Shown here: one piece after another, positions 26,429 through 36,872 of the stretch
Layout: every line of letters begins with the position of its first letter
Numbering within the stretch: position 1 is the stretch's first letter
Assembly: GCA_030680855.1 (NCBI GenBank)
Contig: JAUXUN010000034.1
Span: 16,875 to 80,874 of the forward strand
From: Aestuariivirga sp.
GTDB taxonomy: Bacteria; Pseudomonadota; Alphaproteobacteria; Rhizobiales; Aestuariivirgaceae
DNA: 64,000 bases
Direction: 5' to 3'
Translations under genes and position numbers: made by a program
Notes under the pieces: model-generated
Told to the model about the DNA's origin: nothing
Seen by the model: the letters and a program-made list of their open reading frames with translations, nothing else
The model's database searches: none

Positions 26429-26993
26429 CGGCGCGCTGCATTGGAAAAAATTCGCCTGACGACCACACACCGAACCATTCGCCTTCGACGGTGCCTTTGG
26501 CCACCAGATCATAAAACAGGGCGCGTGACACCAGCGCCTCCAGCCGCGCCCGCACCAGAACATAGGGCTTCAGCCCGGAAGTTCCGGCCTCGGTTTCAAA
26601 GCGCAGGGGGTGTTCCCTGTTGACCACCACTTCATCATCCACATTGGTTTCAAAGGAAATGACCTGGAACTTGCCCTCCCCCTCGGTGTTCATCCGGATG
26701 GCCAGAAATGGCGCATCGTCCACCCGGATGCCGCATTTTTCCACTGGGGTGACGAGATAAAATTTGCCGTCATCATCATGGCGCAGGACCGAGGCAAAAA
26801 GCTTGAACAGGGGTTTGCGGCCAATCGGCGAATTCATGTAAAACCACGTGCCGTCGGCGGCGATGCGCATGTCGAGATCGCCGCAAAACGGCGGATTCCA
26901 CAGGTGAACCGGCGGCAGGCCCTTGGCCTTCGCCGTTGCCTCCTTCAGGCCCTGCAATGGATTGCTTGCATCCCGCGCAATCGTCGTCATCAT
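26418..26993 (-). CDS. DUF1285-domain protein
   Basis: The product is about 191 aa from the ATG at 26993 (a second ATG follows at once at 26990). The family core is plain: VHLWNPPFCGDLDMRIAADG, WFYMNSPIGRKPLFKLFASV, YLVTPVEKCGIRVDDAPFLA. The function is unknown, and structures of relatives show a two-domain fold of unknown role. It is the first gene of the DUF1285-NUDIX-CCA run and is divergent from the moxR operon. Confidence 0.9.
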   Translation of the reverse strand: MMTTIARDASNPLQGLKEATAKAKGLPPVHLWNPPFCGDLDMRIAADGTWFYMNSPIGRKPLFKLFASVLRHDDDGKFYLVTPVEKCGIRVDDAPFLAIRMNTEGEGKFQVISFETNVDDEVVVNREHPLRFETEAGTSGLKPYVLVRARLEALVSRALFYDLVAKGTVEGEWFGVWSSGEFFPMQRADEI

Positions 26994-27123
26994 ATACCCG
27001 TCCAGACCACAAATGAGTCGCAAATTGCCGTCTTTATTAAGCCATTCTCCTTCACGAGGATGTCATTAACAACAATTCCTTTCCCCTGCCATATCAGGGG
27101 TGCAGCAAACTATAGTAGGGCCC

Positions 27124-28122
<999 letters not shown>

Positions 28123-28134
28123 GGCGCGCCGCCC

Positions 28135-29037
28135 ATGAAGACCATTCCTTCACTGGTCTTGAATGAGCGCGCCAACGCGGCGTCACACACCTTGCCGCCC
28201 CTGCTGGTGGAGGCGGAGCGCATTGCCGCAACGGTGATGCAAGGCATCCATGGCCGCAAGCGCGCCGGGCCGGGCGAAAGCTTCTGGCAATACCGCGCTT
28301 ACGGCTTTGGCGATTCAACCAGCCGCATCGACTGGCGGAAATCGGCAAGGTCGTCCCATGTCTTCATCCGCGAAAATGAATGGGAAGCCGCCAACACCCT
28401 GTGGCTCTGGGCGGCGCCCACAAAGTCCATGGATTTCAAGTCCCATCTCAGCAAGACAACCAAGCGCGACCGCGCCTATCTCACGGCCCTTGCCATGGCA
28501 AGCCTGGCGCTTCGGGCGCAAGAGCGCGTGGGATTGATCGGCAGCCCGCACCGGGCAAGCCACGCCCGCGGCGCCCTGGTGCCCATGGCCACCTGGCTCT
28601 TGCGCAATGAAGGGGCAAGCCTTCCCCAGTCGCAACACTTGCAAAAATTCTCCAGCGTCGTTCTGCTCGGTGATTTCCTTGAGAAGCCGGAAGACATTGC
28701 CGCGACCGTGCGAAGCCTTGCGGCCCGCGGCGTGTCCGGCCACATCGTGCAGATCAATGACCCGGCGGAAGAGACCCTGCCCTATGACGGCCGTATCGAA
28801 TTCCGCGACATGGATGGCCCGCTCAAATATCTGGCAGGCAAAACCGAACTCCTGCGCGACGCTTATATCGAAAAATTTGCGGCCCAGCGCGATGCGGTGC
28901 GCCGGATCGCCCATGGCGTAAGCTGGACCTTCACCCTGCACCACACCGACCAATCGCCTGCCAGGCTCCTGATGATGCTTCATGGCCTGGTCGGCGGGGC
29001 AAAAAGCCGGGCCTTTGAGCTGGGCGGCATCGCATGA
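28135..29037 (+). CDS. DUF58-domain protein
   Basis: The 300-aa product has GRKRAGPGESFWQYRAYGFG and RIDWRKSARSSHVFIREN, the DUF58 signature (the usual 'RxYxxGDxxRxIDWkaSAR' block). The rest is a vWA-like fold without a complete MIDAS motif. It is the usual partner of MoxR ATPases. It begins 12 bp after moxR and overlaps the next gene by 4 bp. Confidence 0.9.
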   Translation: MKTIPSLVLNERANAASHTLPPLLVEAERIAATVMQGIHGRKRAGPGESFWQYRAYGFGDSTSRIDWRKSARSSHVFIRENEWEAANTLWLWAAPTKSMDFKSHLSKTTKRDRAYLTALAMASLALRAQERVGLIGSPHRASHARGALVPMATWLLRNEGASLPQSQHLQKFSSVVLLGDFLEKPEDIAATVRSLAARGVSGHIVQINDPAEETLPYDGRIEFRDMDGPLKYLAGKTELLRDAYIEKFAAQRDAVRRIAHGVSWTFTLHHTDQSPARLLMMLHGLVGGAKSRAFELGGIA

Positions 29038-31817
29038 TGGCCTTTCTGCAGGCGCTCACTTTTACCACGCCCGTGGCGCTCGCGGGGCTTCTGCTGCTGC
29101 CAGTCATCTGGTGGCTGCTGCGCTTCACTCCGCCCAAGCCGCAGACCGTAAAATTTCCACCGCTGCGCCTGCTTCTCGAACTGGTGAGCAAGCACGAGCA
29201 GCCGGACAAGACGCCCTGGTGGCTGATGCTGCTGCGCCTGGCGATAGCGGCACTTGTCATACTCGGTGTGTCCCATCCATTTTACGCGCCCGGGCAAACG
29301 GCGGCAGGAACAAGCGCACCCCTCCTCATCATTGTGGACGATACCTGGGCGGCGGCGAAGGACTGGAGCCTGCGCCGCACCATGCTGAATGAAATCGTCG
29401 GTGAAGCGCGTGAAAACAATGTGACCCTGACGCTCGCCACATCCGCCCCTTCCGCCCGCGAAGCGGATATTGTGGCGCGCGATGCCGACGCCACGCTCAA
29501 GCATATTGCGGCGCTCGAACCCAAGGCCTTGGGACCGGACCGCGCAAAACTTCTGGTGCGCCTTAGAACCAGTTTTAGTGCCGCCACCTCATTGCATGTC
29601 GTGTGGCTCAGCGATGGCCTTGACCAGGCCTCCGCCACGGCCTTTGCCGAAGGCCTCACCAGCCTCGCCAGCGGCAACGCCCAGGTTGATGCCATCATGC
29701 CCGATGCCACGGCGCTGCCCATGGCCTTTGCAACACCGACAACCGAGGGCGGCCAGTTCAAGGCCCATCTTCTCCGCCCATCGTCCAGCACCGCTTCGCG
29801 CGAAACAAATATCCGTGCCGTTGCCGCCAATGGCCGAAGCCTCGCCGAGGTCAAGGTGGCGTTCGTCGCCAATGCCACCCAGGCCGAAGCAACGCTCGAT
29901 CTGCCCATCGAACTCCGCAACGAAGTGCAGCGCCTGGAAATTCTGGGTGAGCGCAATGCCGCAGCGACTTTCCTCTTTGATGACCGTTGGCGGCGCAAGA
30001 CCATTGCCCTGCAATCCGGCAGTTCGCTGGAAGATGCCCAGCCCCTGCTCTCGCCTCTCTACTATGTTTCGCGCGCCCTTGAGCCCTATGCGCAAATCAC
30101 TGAGCCGGAAGATGCCGCGCAGTTGAAGGAGCAACTTGAAGCGGGCCTCTCCATGCTGGTGCTGGCCGACATCGGCGTCATCCCCGCCGAAACGGCGGAC
30201 GCCATCAATCCATGGTTGGAGCGTGGCGGTGTGCTGCTGCGCTTTGCCGGCCCCCGCATGGCCGGCGCCCAGGATGAACTCGTGCCCGTAACGCTGCGCA
30301 GCGGTGGCCGCGCCCTAGGCTCCGCCCTGAGCTGGGAAGAGCCGCAGAACTTGCAGGCCTTCCCCGATAACGGGCCGTTCGCCGGATTGCCTCTCGACCA
30401 GAGTGTCACCGTATCGCGCCAGGTGCTGGCCGAACCGGACATGGATTTGCCCGACAAGGTGTGGGCAAGCCTTGCCGATGGCACGCCGCTGGTCACCGCC
30501 AAGCGCCAGGGCAAGGGTCTCATTGTATTGTTCCACGTAACCGCCAATGCCGACTGGTCGAACCTGCCGCTCTCAGGCCTCTTTGTGGAAATGCTGCGCC
30601 GGATCAATGACCTCGCCCCCGGTGCCGGCGGCGGCGCATCTGCTGGCGCATCGAGCAGCGATGACCGCGCCACCGCCTTCATCCCGCGCCTTGCCCTTTC
30701 GGCGGCAGGCGAACTCATTGAGCCCCTGCCCGATTCCAAACCGATTTCGCCCGCCGATATCGAAAAGGCAAAGCCCACGCCGGAAACGCCGGCCGGTCTT
30801 TACAATCGCGCCAGCGCCGAACGCGCCATCAATCTCCTGCCTGATACGCATGCCATGATGGCGATCACGGCGCTTCCCAATGATGTGACCTTTCGCTCCT
30901 TTGCCATGGCTCCGCGCCAGCCCCTGGCGCCGCTGCTCTTCACGCTGGCGTTTCTGTTGTTCCTTGGCGATACCTTGGCGGCACTTTTCCTCGGCGGCGG
31001 CTGGCACCGCCTGCGTGGCATGACGGCGGCCCTTCTCATTTTGCTCGTCATGCCCAACGACCACGCCATGGCCCAGCAGGCCGATGAATATGCCCAAAGG
31101 GCGACGCAGGAAACCCGCCTGGCCTATGTCCGCACCGGCGACGACGCGGTAGACAACACCAGTGAGCAGGGTCTGAAGGGCCTCGGCCTGATTCTGACCG
31201 ACCGGACATCAGTCACCCCCGGCAGTCCCATCGGCGTGAGCATCGAGAACGATGAAATTGTGTTTTTCCCGCTGGTCTATTGGCCCGTGCTGGATGGCGC
31301 CGCCGTGCCAACCCCCGCCACCCTTGCCAAGATGGATGCCTACATGAAAAACGGCGGCACCATTTTCTTCGATCTCCGCGACGATGCCTTGGGGCTCGAG
31401 AGTCTTTCGGGAGCGGCCACGGGGGCAACCGATGCGCTCCGCCGCATTCTGGCAAAGCTCGATATTCCGCCGCTTGAGCCGGTGCCTGAAAACCACGTGC
31501 TGACCAAGGCCTTTTATCTCCTGCGCGATTTTCCGGGCCGTTATGCGCGCGGGCAATTGTGGGTGGAGCGCAGCGACACCTCATCAACCAACAATGTTGA
31601 TGGCGTGAGCTCCATTATCATCGGGAGCAACGACTATGCCGCCGCCTGGGCCCTCGATGACAACAGCAATCCGCTCTACGCCGTGATCCCCGGCAATGAC
31701 CGCCAGCGCGAAATGGCCTTCCGCACCGGCATCAATGTCGTGATGTATGCGCTGACCGGGAACTACAAGGCCGACCAGGTTCATATACCGGCCCTGCTGG
31801 AAAGGCTGGGGCAGTAG
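29034..31817 (+). CDS. Large membrane protein with BatA N-terminus and DUF4159 C-terminus
   Basis: The product is 927 aa. The N-terminus has two hydrophobic spans (PVALAGLLLLPVIWWLLRF and LLRLAIAALVILGVSHPFYA) typical of BatA-like proteins. A vWA-like/GATase-like middle follows, then a pair of hydrophobic segments around residues 630-690, and a DUF4159 domain from about residue 705 (TRLAYVRTGDDAVDNTSEQG; GGTIFFDLRDDALGL). The domain order is that of the alphaproteobacterial MoxR operon. The function is unknown, and a periplasmic or membrane quality-control role is inferred from MoxR partners. Confidence 0.88.
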   Translation: MMAFLQALTFTTPVALAGLLLLPVIWWLLRFTPPKPQTVKFPPLRLLLELVSKHEQPDKTPWWLMLLRLAIAALVILGVSHPFYAPGQTAAGTSAPLLIIVDDTWAAAKDWSLRRTMLNEIVGEARENNVTLTLATSAPSAREADIVARDADATLKHIAALEPKALGPDRAKLLVRLRTSFSAATSLHVVWLSDGLDQASATAFAEGLTSLASGNAQVDAIMPDATALPMAFATPTTEGGQFKAHLLRPSSSTASRETNIRAVAANGRSLAEVKVAFVANATQAEATLDLPIELRNEVQRLEILGERNAAATFLFDDRWRRKTIALQSGSSLEDAQPLLSPLYYVSRALEPYAQITEPEDAAQLKEQLEAGLSMLVLADIGVIPAETADAINPWLERGGVLLRFAGPRMAGAQDELVPVTLRSGGRALGSALSWEEPQNLQAFPDNGPFAGLPLDQSVTVSRQVLAEPDMDLPDKVWASLADGTPLVTAKRQGKGLIVLFHVTANADWSNLPLSGLFVEMLRRINDLAPGAGGGASAGASSSDDRATAFIPRLALSAAGELIEPLPDSKPISPADIEKAKPTPETPAGLYNRASAERAINLLPDTHAMMAITALPNDVTFRSFAMAPRQPLAPLLFTLAFLLFLGDTLAALFLGGGWHRLRGMTAALLILLVMPNDHAMAQQADEYAQRATQETRLAYVRTGDDAVDNTSEQGLKGLGLILTDRTSVTPGSPIGVSIENDEIVFFPLVYWPVLDGAAVPTPATLAKMDAYMKNGGTIFFDLRDDALGLESLSGAATGATDALRRILAKLDIPPLEPVPENHVLTKAFYLLRDFPGRYARGQLWVERSDTSSTNNVDGVSSIIIGSNDYAAAWALDDNSNPLYAVIPGNDRQREMAFRTGINVVMYALTGNYKADQVHIPALLERLGQ

Positions 31818-31818
31818 G

Positions 31819-33876
31819 ATGAATTTCACCCTGACATTCGCCCCCCTTCTGCCCCTGCTTTGGCTTTCCATGCTTGGAGCGGCGGGCCTTGTCCTGATCG
31901 CCATTTCGGCCTTCGCCCGGACCCGTGGCTGGTGGCTGAGAGGGTTGGCGCTGGCTCTCCTGCTTGCAAGCCTGTCAAATCCAACCCTTCGCCATGAAGA
32001 CCGCGAAGCCCTGAATGACATCGCCGTTGCCGTCATTGACCGCAGCCAGAGCCAATTGGCCGGCGAGCGTATGAAGCAGGCAGATGAAGCCGAAGCAGCC
32101 CTCAAGTCGGCGCTGTTGACACTGAACAATACTGAACTGCGCGTCGTGACCGTGCAATCCGGCGTGAACCCGCAAGAGGACGGCACCCGGCTCTTCACTG
32201 CTCTCAACCGGGCGCTGAGCGATATTCCTCCGGAACGTTTTGCCGGAGCATTGCTGGTGACGGATGGCCAGGTGCATGACGTCCCTCCTGAAGCGGCCAA
32301 GAGCGGCATCAACGGGCCGGTACATGGCCTGCTCACCGGCAGCCAGACGGAGCGTGACCGCCGCGTGGTGATTGAACAGGCGCCGCGCTTCGGCATTGTC
32401 GGTAACGCGCAAATCCTGCGCTTTCGCGTGGATGATGTGGGCGGCGGCGGCCAGCCCATCGATGTGGCGATCAAGCTCGGCACGGGCACGCCGCAAAGCC
32501 TGACGGTGACGCCGGGCGTGAGCGCCGAGGTTCCAGTTACGCTCGATCACGGCGGGCAAAACATCGCGGAGATTGTGGCTCCGACCATGCCCGATGAAAT
32601 ATCGCTGGAAAACAACCGCGCCATTGCCGTGGTTGAGGGCATCCGAGACCGCCTGCGCGTGCTGCTGGTATCCGGCGAGCCCCACCCCGGCGAGCGCACC
32701 TGGCGCAACCTGTTGAAAGCTGATGCCTCGGTTGACCTCGTGCATTTCACCATTCTGCGCCCGCCGGAAAAACAGGATGGCACCCCCATCAATGAACTCG
32801 CCCTCATAGCCTTCCCGACCCGCGAACTCTTCGTTGAGAAGCTCGATCAGTTTGATCTGGTGATTTTTGACCGCTACCACCGCGAAGCGGTTTTGCCCGA
32901 AGCCTACATCATGCAGATCGCTCGCTATGTGAATGAAGGCGGCGCCTTGCTTGTGGCGGCAGGTCCCGAGTTCGCCATGAACGATGGCCTCTACAGCACC
33001 CCCATGTCCGATGTTCTGGCCGCCTCGCCCACCGGCGAAGTGCTGGACGGTGCGTTTCGTCCCGAGGTGACCAAGCCCGGCACCCGCCACCCGGTAACCG
33101 GCGGCCTGCCCGGCGGCGAAGCGGCAACACCCACCTGGGGCAAGTGGTTTCGCGTCGTTGAAACCACCGCACCGGAAATCGAAACGCTCATGTCGGGCAT
33201 CACCGGCTCGCCGCTGCTGGTGCTCTCACGCCGCGGTGAAGGCCGTGCCGCCCAGCTTCTCTCCGATCAAAGCTGGCTCTGGGCCAGGGGCTATGATGGC
33301 GGGGGCCCGCAAACCGAATTACTGCGCCGCCTCGCCCACTGGCTGATGAAGGAACCCGACCTGGAAGAGGAGGCCTTGAACGGCAGGCAACTGGGCCGTG
33401 AGCTGACAGTCACGCGCCGCACCATGGCCGACACGGCAGAGCCGGTAACTATCACGGCACCGTCAGGCGCTGCCTCGACTGTCACTCTCACCGAAAAAAC
33501 CCCGGGCCTGTGGCAGGGCAGCCTGAAGGTCGATGAGGCTGGCATGTATGCCTTGAACGACGGCAAGCTTCAGGCCGTGGCAGCCGCCGCCGCAGGCGAT
33601 GCCCGCGAGGCGCAGGATATTCTTGCAACGCCAATCAAACTCGCACCGATTACCAAGGCAACCGGCGGCGGCGTTGCCTGGCTTGAAGACGGCCTGCCGC
33701 GCCTCATCAAAATTTCAGGCGACCGGCAAATGGCAGGCGCCGGCTGGCTCGGCCTGAAGGCCAATGGCGCTTACCGCGTCACCGCCGTGAGCGAGGTTCC
33801 ATTGTTTGCCTCGCTATTGGCACTCGGCGCTTTGCTTCTGGCGTTCTGCCTGATGTGGTACCGCGAAGGGCACTGA
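31819..33876 (+). CDS. Membrane protein with class I glutamine amidotransferase-like core, MoxR operon
   Basis: The product is 685 aa. Two N-terminal transmembrane spans occupy about residues 10-50, a long soluble region follows, and one C-terminal span (FASLLALGALLLAFCLMWY) precedes the stop. The middle has GATase-like features (VLLVSGEPHPGERTWRNLL; YVNEGGALLVAAGPEF). It is a companion of the DUF4159 gene and begins one base after its stop. The function is unknown. Its last 63 bp overlap the antisense acetyltransferase gene. Confidence 0.85.
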   Translation: MNFTLTFAPLLPLLWLSMLGAAGLVLIAISAFARTRGWWLRGLALALLLASLSNPTLRHEDREALNDIAVAVIDRSQSQLAGERMKQADEAEAALKSALLTLNNTELRVVTVQSGVNPQEDGTRLFTALNRALSDIPPERFAGALLVTDGQVHDVPPEAAKSGINGPVHGLLTGSQTERDRRVVIEQAPRFGIVGNAQILRFRVDDVGGGGQPIDVAIKLGTGTPQSLTVTPGVSAEVPVTLDHGGQNIAEIVAPTMPDEISLENNRAIAVVEGIRDRLRVLLVSGEPHPGERTWRNLLKADASVDLVHFTILRPPEKQDGTPINELALIAFPTRELFVEKLDQFDLVIFDRYHREAVLPEAYIMQIARYVNEGGALLVAAGPEFAMNDGLYSTPMSDVLAASPTGEVLDGAFRPEVTKPGTRHPVTGGLPGGEAATPTWGKWFRVVETTAPEIETLMSGITGSPLLVLSRRGEGRAAQLLSDQSWLWARGYDGGGPQTELLRRLAHWLMKEPDLEEEALNGRQLGRELTVTRRTMADTAEPVTITAPSGAASTVTLTEKTPGLWQGSLKVDEAGMYALNDGKLQAVAAAAAGDAREAQDILATPIKLAPITKATGGGVAWLEDGLPRLIKISGDRQMAGAGWLGLKANGAYRVTAVSEVPLFASLLALGALLLAFCLMWYREGH

Positions 33877-34410
33877 GATTTCCGTAAAACGATGCGGCGG
33901 CAGAACCAATCCATGCATCCCAGCCAAAGCGCCGGGCACGAGCTCCACATAGAGAAATCGAGCGGGATCGACGGGACCCGGCATGAGCAACTGGCCTTCC
34001 GGCAGTTTGTGGAAGCCAACGCGCGCATAATAGGGCGCATCACCCACCAGAATGACAAGCCTGTGGCCCTGTGCCTTGGCGCGGGCCAGGCCCTCCTGCA
34101 TGAGGGTTAATCCAACACCGAGATTCTGCCGCTTGGGATGCACCACCAGCGGGCCAAGCAGAAGAGCCGGCGTTCCCGCGCTGCCAATGGCAAGCGGCCA
34201 AAAACTTATGGAACCCGCCACGCCAACCTCCACATCGCGGACAACCAGGGACAGGCCATCGACGGGCGTGCTTCCTTCCCGCAGGCGGTAGGAGGTTTTG
34301 ACCCTGCGGTCGATGCCAAAGGCAATGTCGAGCAATTGCTCAATGAGGGGCTGGTCGGTTGCTTTCGTGTTTTCGACGGGAAATGAGGCGGCCATCGTGA
34401 TGAATTCCAT
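33814..34410 (-). CDS. GNAT N-acetyltransferase (YhbS-like)
   Basis: The product is about 198 aa from the ATG at 34410 (MEFITMAASF). A later ATG at 34395 is also possible. The GNAT core is LLLGPLVVHPKRQNLGVGLT (acetyl-CoA loop pattern), followed by VILVGDAPYYARVGFHKLPE, typical of the YhbS/COG3153 group. The substrate is unknown. The final 21 codons overlap the MoxR-operon membrane protein gene antisense. Confidence 0.85.
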   Translation of the reverse strand: MEFITMAASFPVENTKATDQPLIEQLLDIAFGIDRRVKTSYRLREGSTPVDGLSLVVRDVEVGVAGSISFWPLAIGSAGTPALLLGPLVVHPKRQNLGVGLTLMQEGLARAKAQGHRLVILVGDAPYYARVGFHKLPEGQLLMPGPVDPARFLYVELVPGALAGMHGLVLPPHRFTEISVPFAVPHQAERQKQSAECQ

Positions 34411-34588
34411 GTCAATTGTTTTGGGAGCCTGGCCCCAATTCACAGGATCACGAATAAAGGTGAATGAATCCTATGCGGTCCAGGCAAGCGAAAGGGCTGC
34501 AGCAGCGCTGGCTCGTCGTCGCAAACAATGGGGTGCCGACAGGATCATGGCAGGCCGCATACAAGGCGAAGGCGTTAAGGTCAAGGGC
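34411..34588. other. Intergenic stretch without recognisable gene
   Basis: This gap lies between the two minus-strand genes (GNAT and NUDIX). I see no convincing open frame, promoter, terminator or repeat in it. Confidence 0.4.
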
Positions 34589-35068
34589 CTACCAATTACG
34601 GGCAACGCCGCGATTTGAAATAATTTCATCAAGCCGCCGCCGGGTTCCCCCGGTTGTGCCTTCCGGAAGTTGGTTAATTGCAAAGAACTGCATATGGGAT
34701 ATTTCAAGTGACGGTTGCCATGGCGCTTGCGTAAATTTGCGCAAAGTCAGCACTGCCACATGGTCACCCGGGAACTGGCCGTCATTCAGGCAAATGCCCT
34801 GCAGAACCGGCTCCTCCTCCGCGATGATTCCGGCCTCCTCGCGGATTTCACGCTTGGCCGAATCAAAAATCGTCTCGCCCCGTTCCACCCCGCCGCCGGG
34901 CAAAAGCCAGCCCGGCGCATAGGAATGCCGCACCAGCAGAACCCGGTTTTCCCTGTCAAAAACCGCCGTCCGCGTGCCCAGTGTGAGGCCCCGCGTTTGC
35001 CGGTAGAGAGGCTGCAAAACAGTCTTTGAGGCTATTCTGAGGAGGGTGCTTTTTATCATCGGCAGCAC
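34589..35068 (-). CDS. NUDIX hydrolase
   Basis: The 159-aa product has the Nudix box GGGVERGETIFDSAKREIREEAGI, preceded by LLVRHSYAPGWLLPGG. The basic N-terminus IASKTVLQPLYRQTRGLTLG is common in small Nudix proteins next to lipid genes. The substrate is unknown, and CDP-alcohol or ADP-sugar hydrolysis are possibilities. A second ATG at 35059 (MIKSTLLRI) may be the real start. It is divergent from the sphingolipid-locus ABC exporter. Confidence 0.85.
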   Translation of the reverse strand: MLPMIKSTLLRIASKTVLQPLYRQTRGLTLGTRTAVFDRENRVLLVRHSYAPGWLLPGGGVERGETIFDSAKREIREEAGIIAEEEPVLQGICLNDGQFPGDHVAVLTLRKFTQAPWQPSLEISHMQFFAINQLPEGTTGGTRRRLDEIISNRGVARNW

Positions 35069-35150
35069 TTAAACGTGGCAAGCTTGAGTTCGCAAGGCTT
35101 AGGCTCTATTGCTCCAAACGCAAACTTTTCCACGTGGCACCATTTCATTC

Positions 35151-36872
35151 ATGAAGCAACTTCTCATTATATTTTTCAAGGCTGAGGGCACCAAGCCATG
35201 GCTTGTTTTGGCCTGCCTTCTGCTGGCCAGCGTGTCCGAGGCACTAGGCATAGGCACCTTGTTGCCCGCTACGAACGTCATCCTCGGCAACAGCCCGCAA
35301 AGTGAAACGGGGGTGGGACTTGCTATAAAAACCTTCATCGAATCTCTTGGGATCACCCCGAACCTCGGAAATCTTCTTATCATAATGGTTTCCCTGCTGA
35401 CCCTGAAGGCGGTAATCTCATTCGCTGCACTTTCCTACGCCGGAATCACAGGCGCGCGAGTTGCCATAAATTTGCGGCGCAAACTCATCAATGCGATATT
35501 CGAGGCGCGCTGGAGTTTTTACGCAGAGCAAAGCGGCGGCCGATTCGCCAATGCAATCAGCAACGACGCCACGCGGGCGGGCGATGCCTATCAGTTTGCG
35601 GCAGCTTTTGTAGCGGGTATTTTGCAGCTAGCGGCCTATGCAGCTGTAGCCATCATTGTTGACTGGCGTATTGCCCTCCTGGGTGCCATCGCCGGAATTT
35701 TCCTGACCCTCGCAATGCGCACCCTTATCCGAATTTCAAAGCAAGCGGGCTACAAACAGACAGACCGTGTCTCAAGTCTGACTACCGACATGGTCGACAT
35801 GCTGAGTAACATCAAAGCCCTGAAATCCATGGACCGGTATGGGCTACTTGTTCAGGGCCTCTCAGGCCTCCTAAGGCGCATCAAGCGCAGCTTGGTCACT
35901 ATCCAGCTTGCAAAGCACGGGGTGACACAGGGGAGCGATGCCCTGGTGAACGTCATGACCGGCGCTGTCGCCTATGCGGCCTACACGCTTTTTGGATCAA
36001 GCCTGCCAGAGCTATTGGTGACGGGCGTCGTATTCTTCCAGATTGTCAACAATATCACAAAGCTTCAAAAACAGTTGCAGGTGGCAGTGGTTATTGAAGG
36101 TGCCTATGTACGGACCATCGAGCTAATCAAGCAGGCAGAAGCGCAAAGAGAAACGCATTCCGGAATTATCCCGCCTAAGCTTGGAGCCGGATGCAAATTT
36201 GAAGACGTGACTTTTGCCCACGGTTCCACTCCGGTAATTTCCAAAGCCACCTTCGATGTGCCGGCAAACAGGATCACAGTGCTGCAGGGTCCATCCGGTT
36301 CCGGAAAGACTACGCTCATTGATTTGCTTATCGGCCTGAACACCGCTCAAAAAGGCAGAATCCTGATTGGGAACCAGACCATCGAAACCATTAATATCAA
36401 GGCCTGGCGCCAGAGCATTGGTTATGTGCCCCAGGAACTCATGCTGTTTCACGATACCATTCACGAAAATATCAGCCTTTCAAATCCGGATATTTCGGCA
36501 GAAGCCACCCTTGCCGCCCTGGAACAGGCAGGCGCGGGAGAATTCATTGACGCCCTGCCAGACGGCATTGAAACCGATGTCGGTGAAATGGGCGGCAGGC
36601 TTTCCGGCGGCCAGCGCCAGCGCATTGCGCTTGCCCGCGCCCTCGTGACAAATCCAAAGTTGCTGATCCTTGATGAAGTCACCAGCGCCCTTGACCCCGA
36701 AACCGAAGCCGAGATCGTCAGCAACATCGCGTCGCTGCGCGGGCGCTATACGATTATTGCCATCACCCACCGGCCCGCTTGGACAAAAATTGCCGACAGG
36801 CTCTATACCATTTCAAAGGGTCATGTTTCCTCTCCGAAACCTTCCTCAAAATCCAAAAGCGCAAAACGATGA
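35151..36872 (+). CDS. ABC exporter, fused transmembrane and ATPase domains (MsbA-type)
   Basis: The product is 573 aa from the ATG at 35151 (MKQLLIIFFKAEG). The N-terminal half has about six hydrophobic spans. The C-terminal nucleotide-binding domain has Walker A GPSGSGKTTLID, the signature LSGGQRQRIALARAL, Walker B LLILDEVTSALD and the H-loop AITHRP. It overlaps the following bCerS-like gene by 4 bp (ATGA), which ties it to the sphingolipid locus. An inner-membrane flippase for ceramide or its head-grouped form is my inference. A general lipid or drug exporter is the alternative. Confidence 0.88.
   Translation: MKQLLIIFFKAEGTKPWLVLACLLLASVSEALGIGTLLPATNVILGNSPQSETGVGLAIKTFIESLGITPNLGNLLIIMVSLLTLKAVISFAALSYAGITGARVAINLRRKLINAIFEARWSFYAEQSGGRFANAISNDATRAGDAYQFAAAFVAGILQLAAYAAVAIIVDWRIALLGAIAGIFLTLAMRTLIRISKQAGYKQTDRVSSLTTDMVDMLSNIKALKSMDRYGLLVQGLSGLLRRIKRSLVTIQLAKHGVTQGSDALVNVMTGAVAYAAYTLFGSSLPELLVTGVVFFQIVNNITKLQKQLQVAVVIEGAYVRTIELIKQAEAQRETHSGIIPPKLGAGCKFEDVTFAHGSTPVISKATFDVPANRITVLQGPSGSGKTTLIDLLIGLNTAQKGRILIGNQTIETINIKAWRQSIGYVPQELMLFHDTIHENISLSNPDISAEATLAALEQAGAGEFIDALPDGIETDVGEMGGRLSGGQRQRIALARALVTNPKLLILDEVTSALDPETEAEIVSNIASLRGRYTIIAITHRPAWTKIADRLYTISKGHVSSPKPSSKSKSAKR

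Noticed and set aside
31975..33090. 371-codon frame antisense to the MoxR-operon membrane protein
   Set aside because: It is the complement of a conserved gene, the translation is His/Gly/Gln-rich, and it has no domain.
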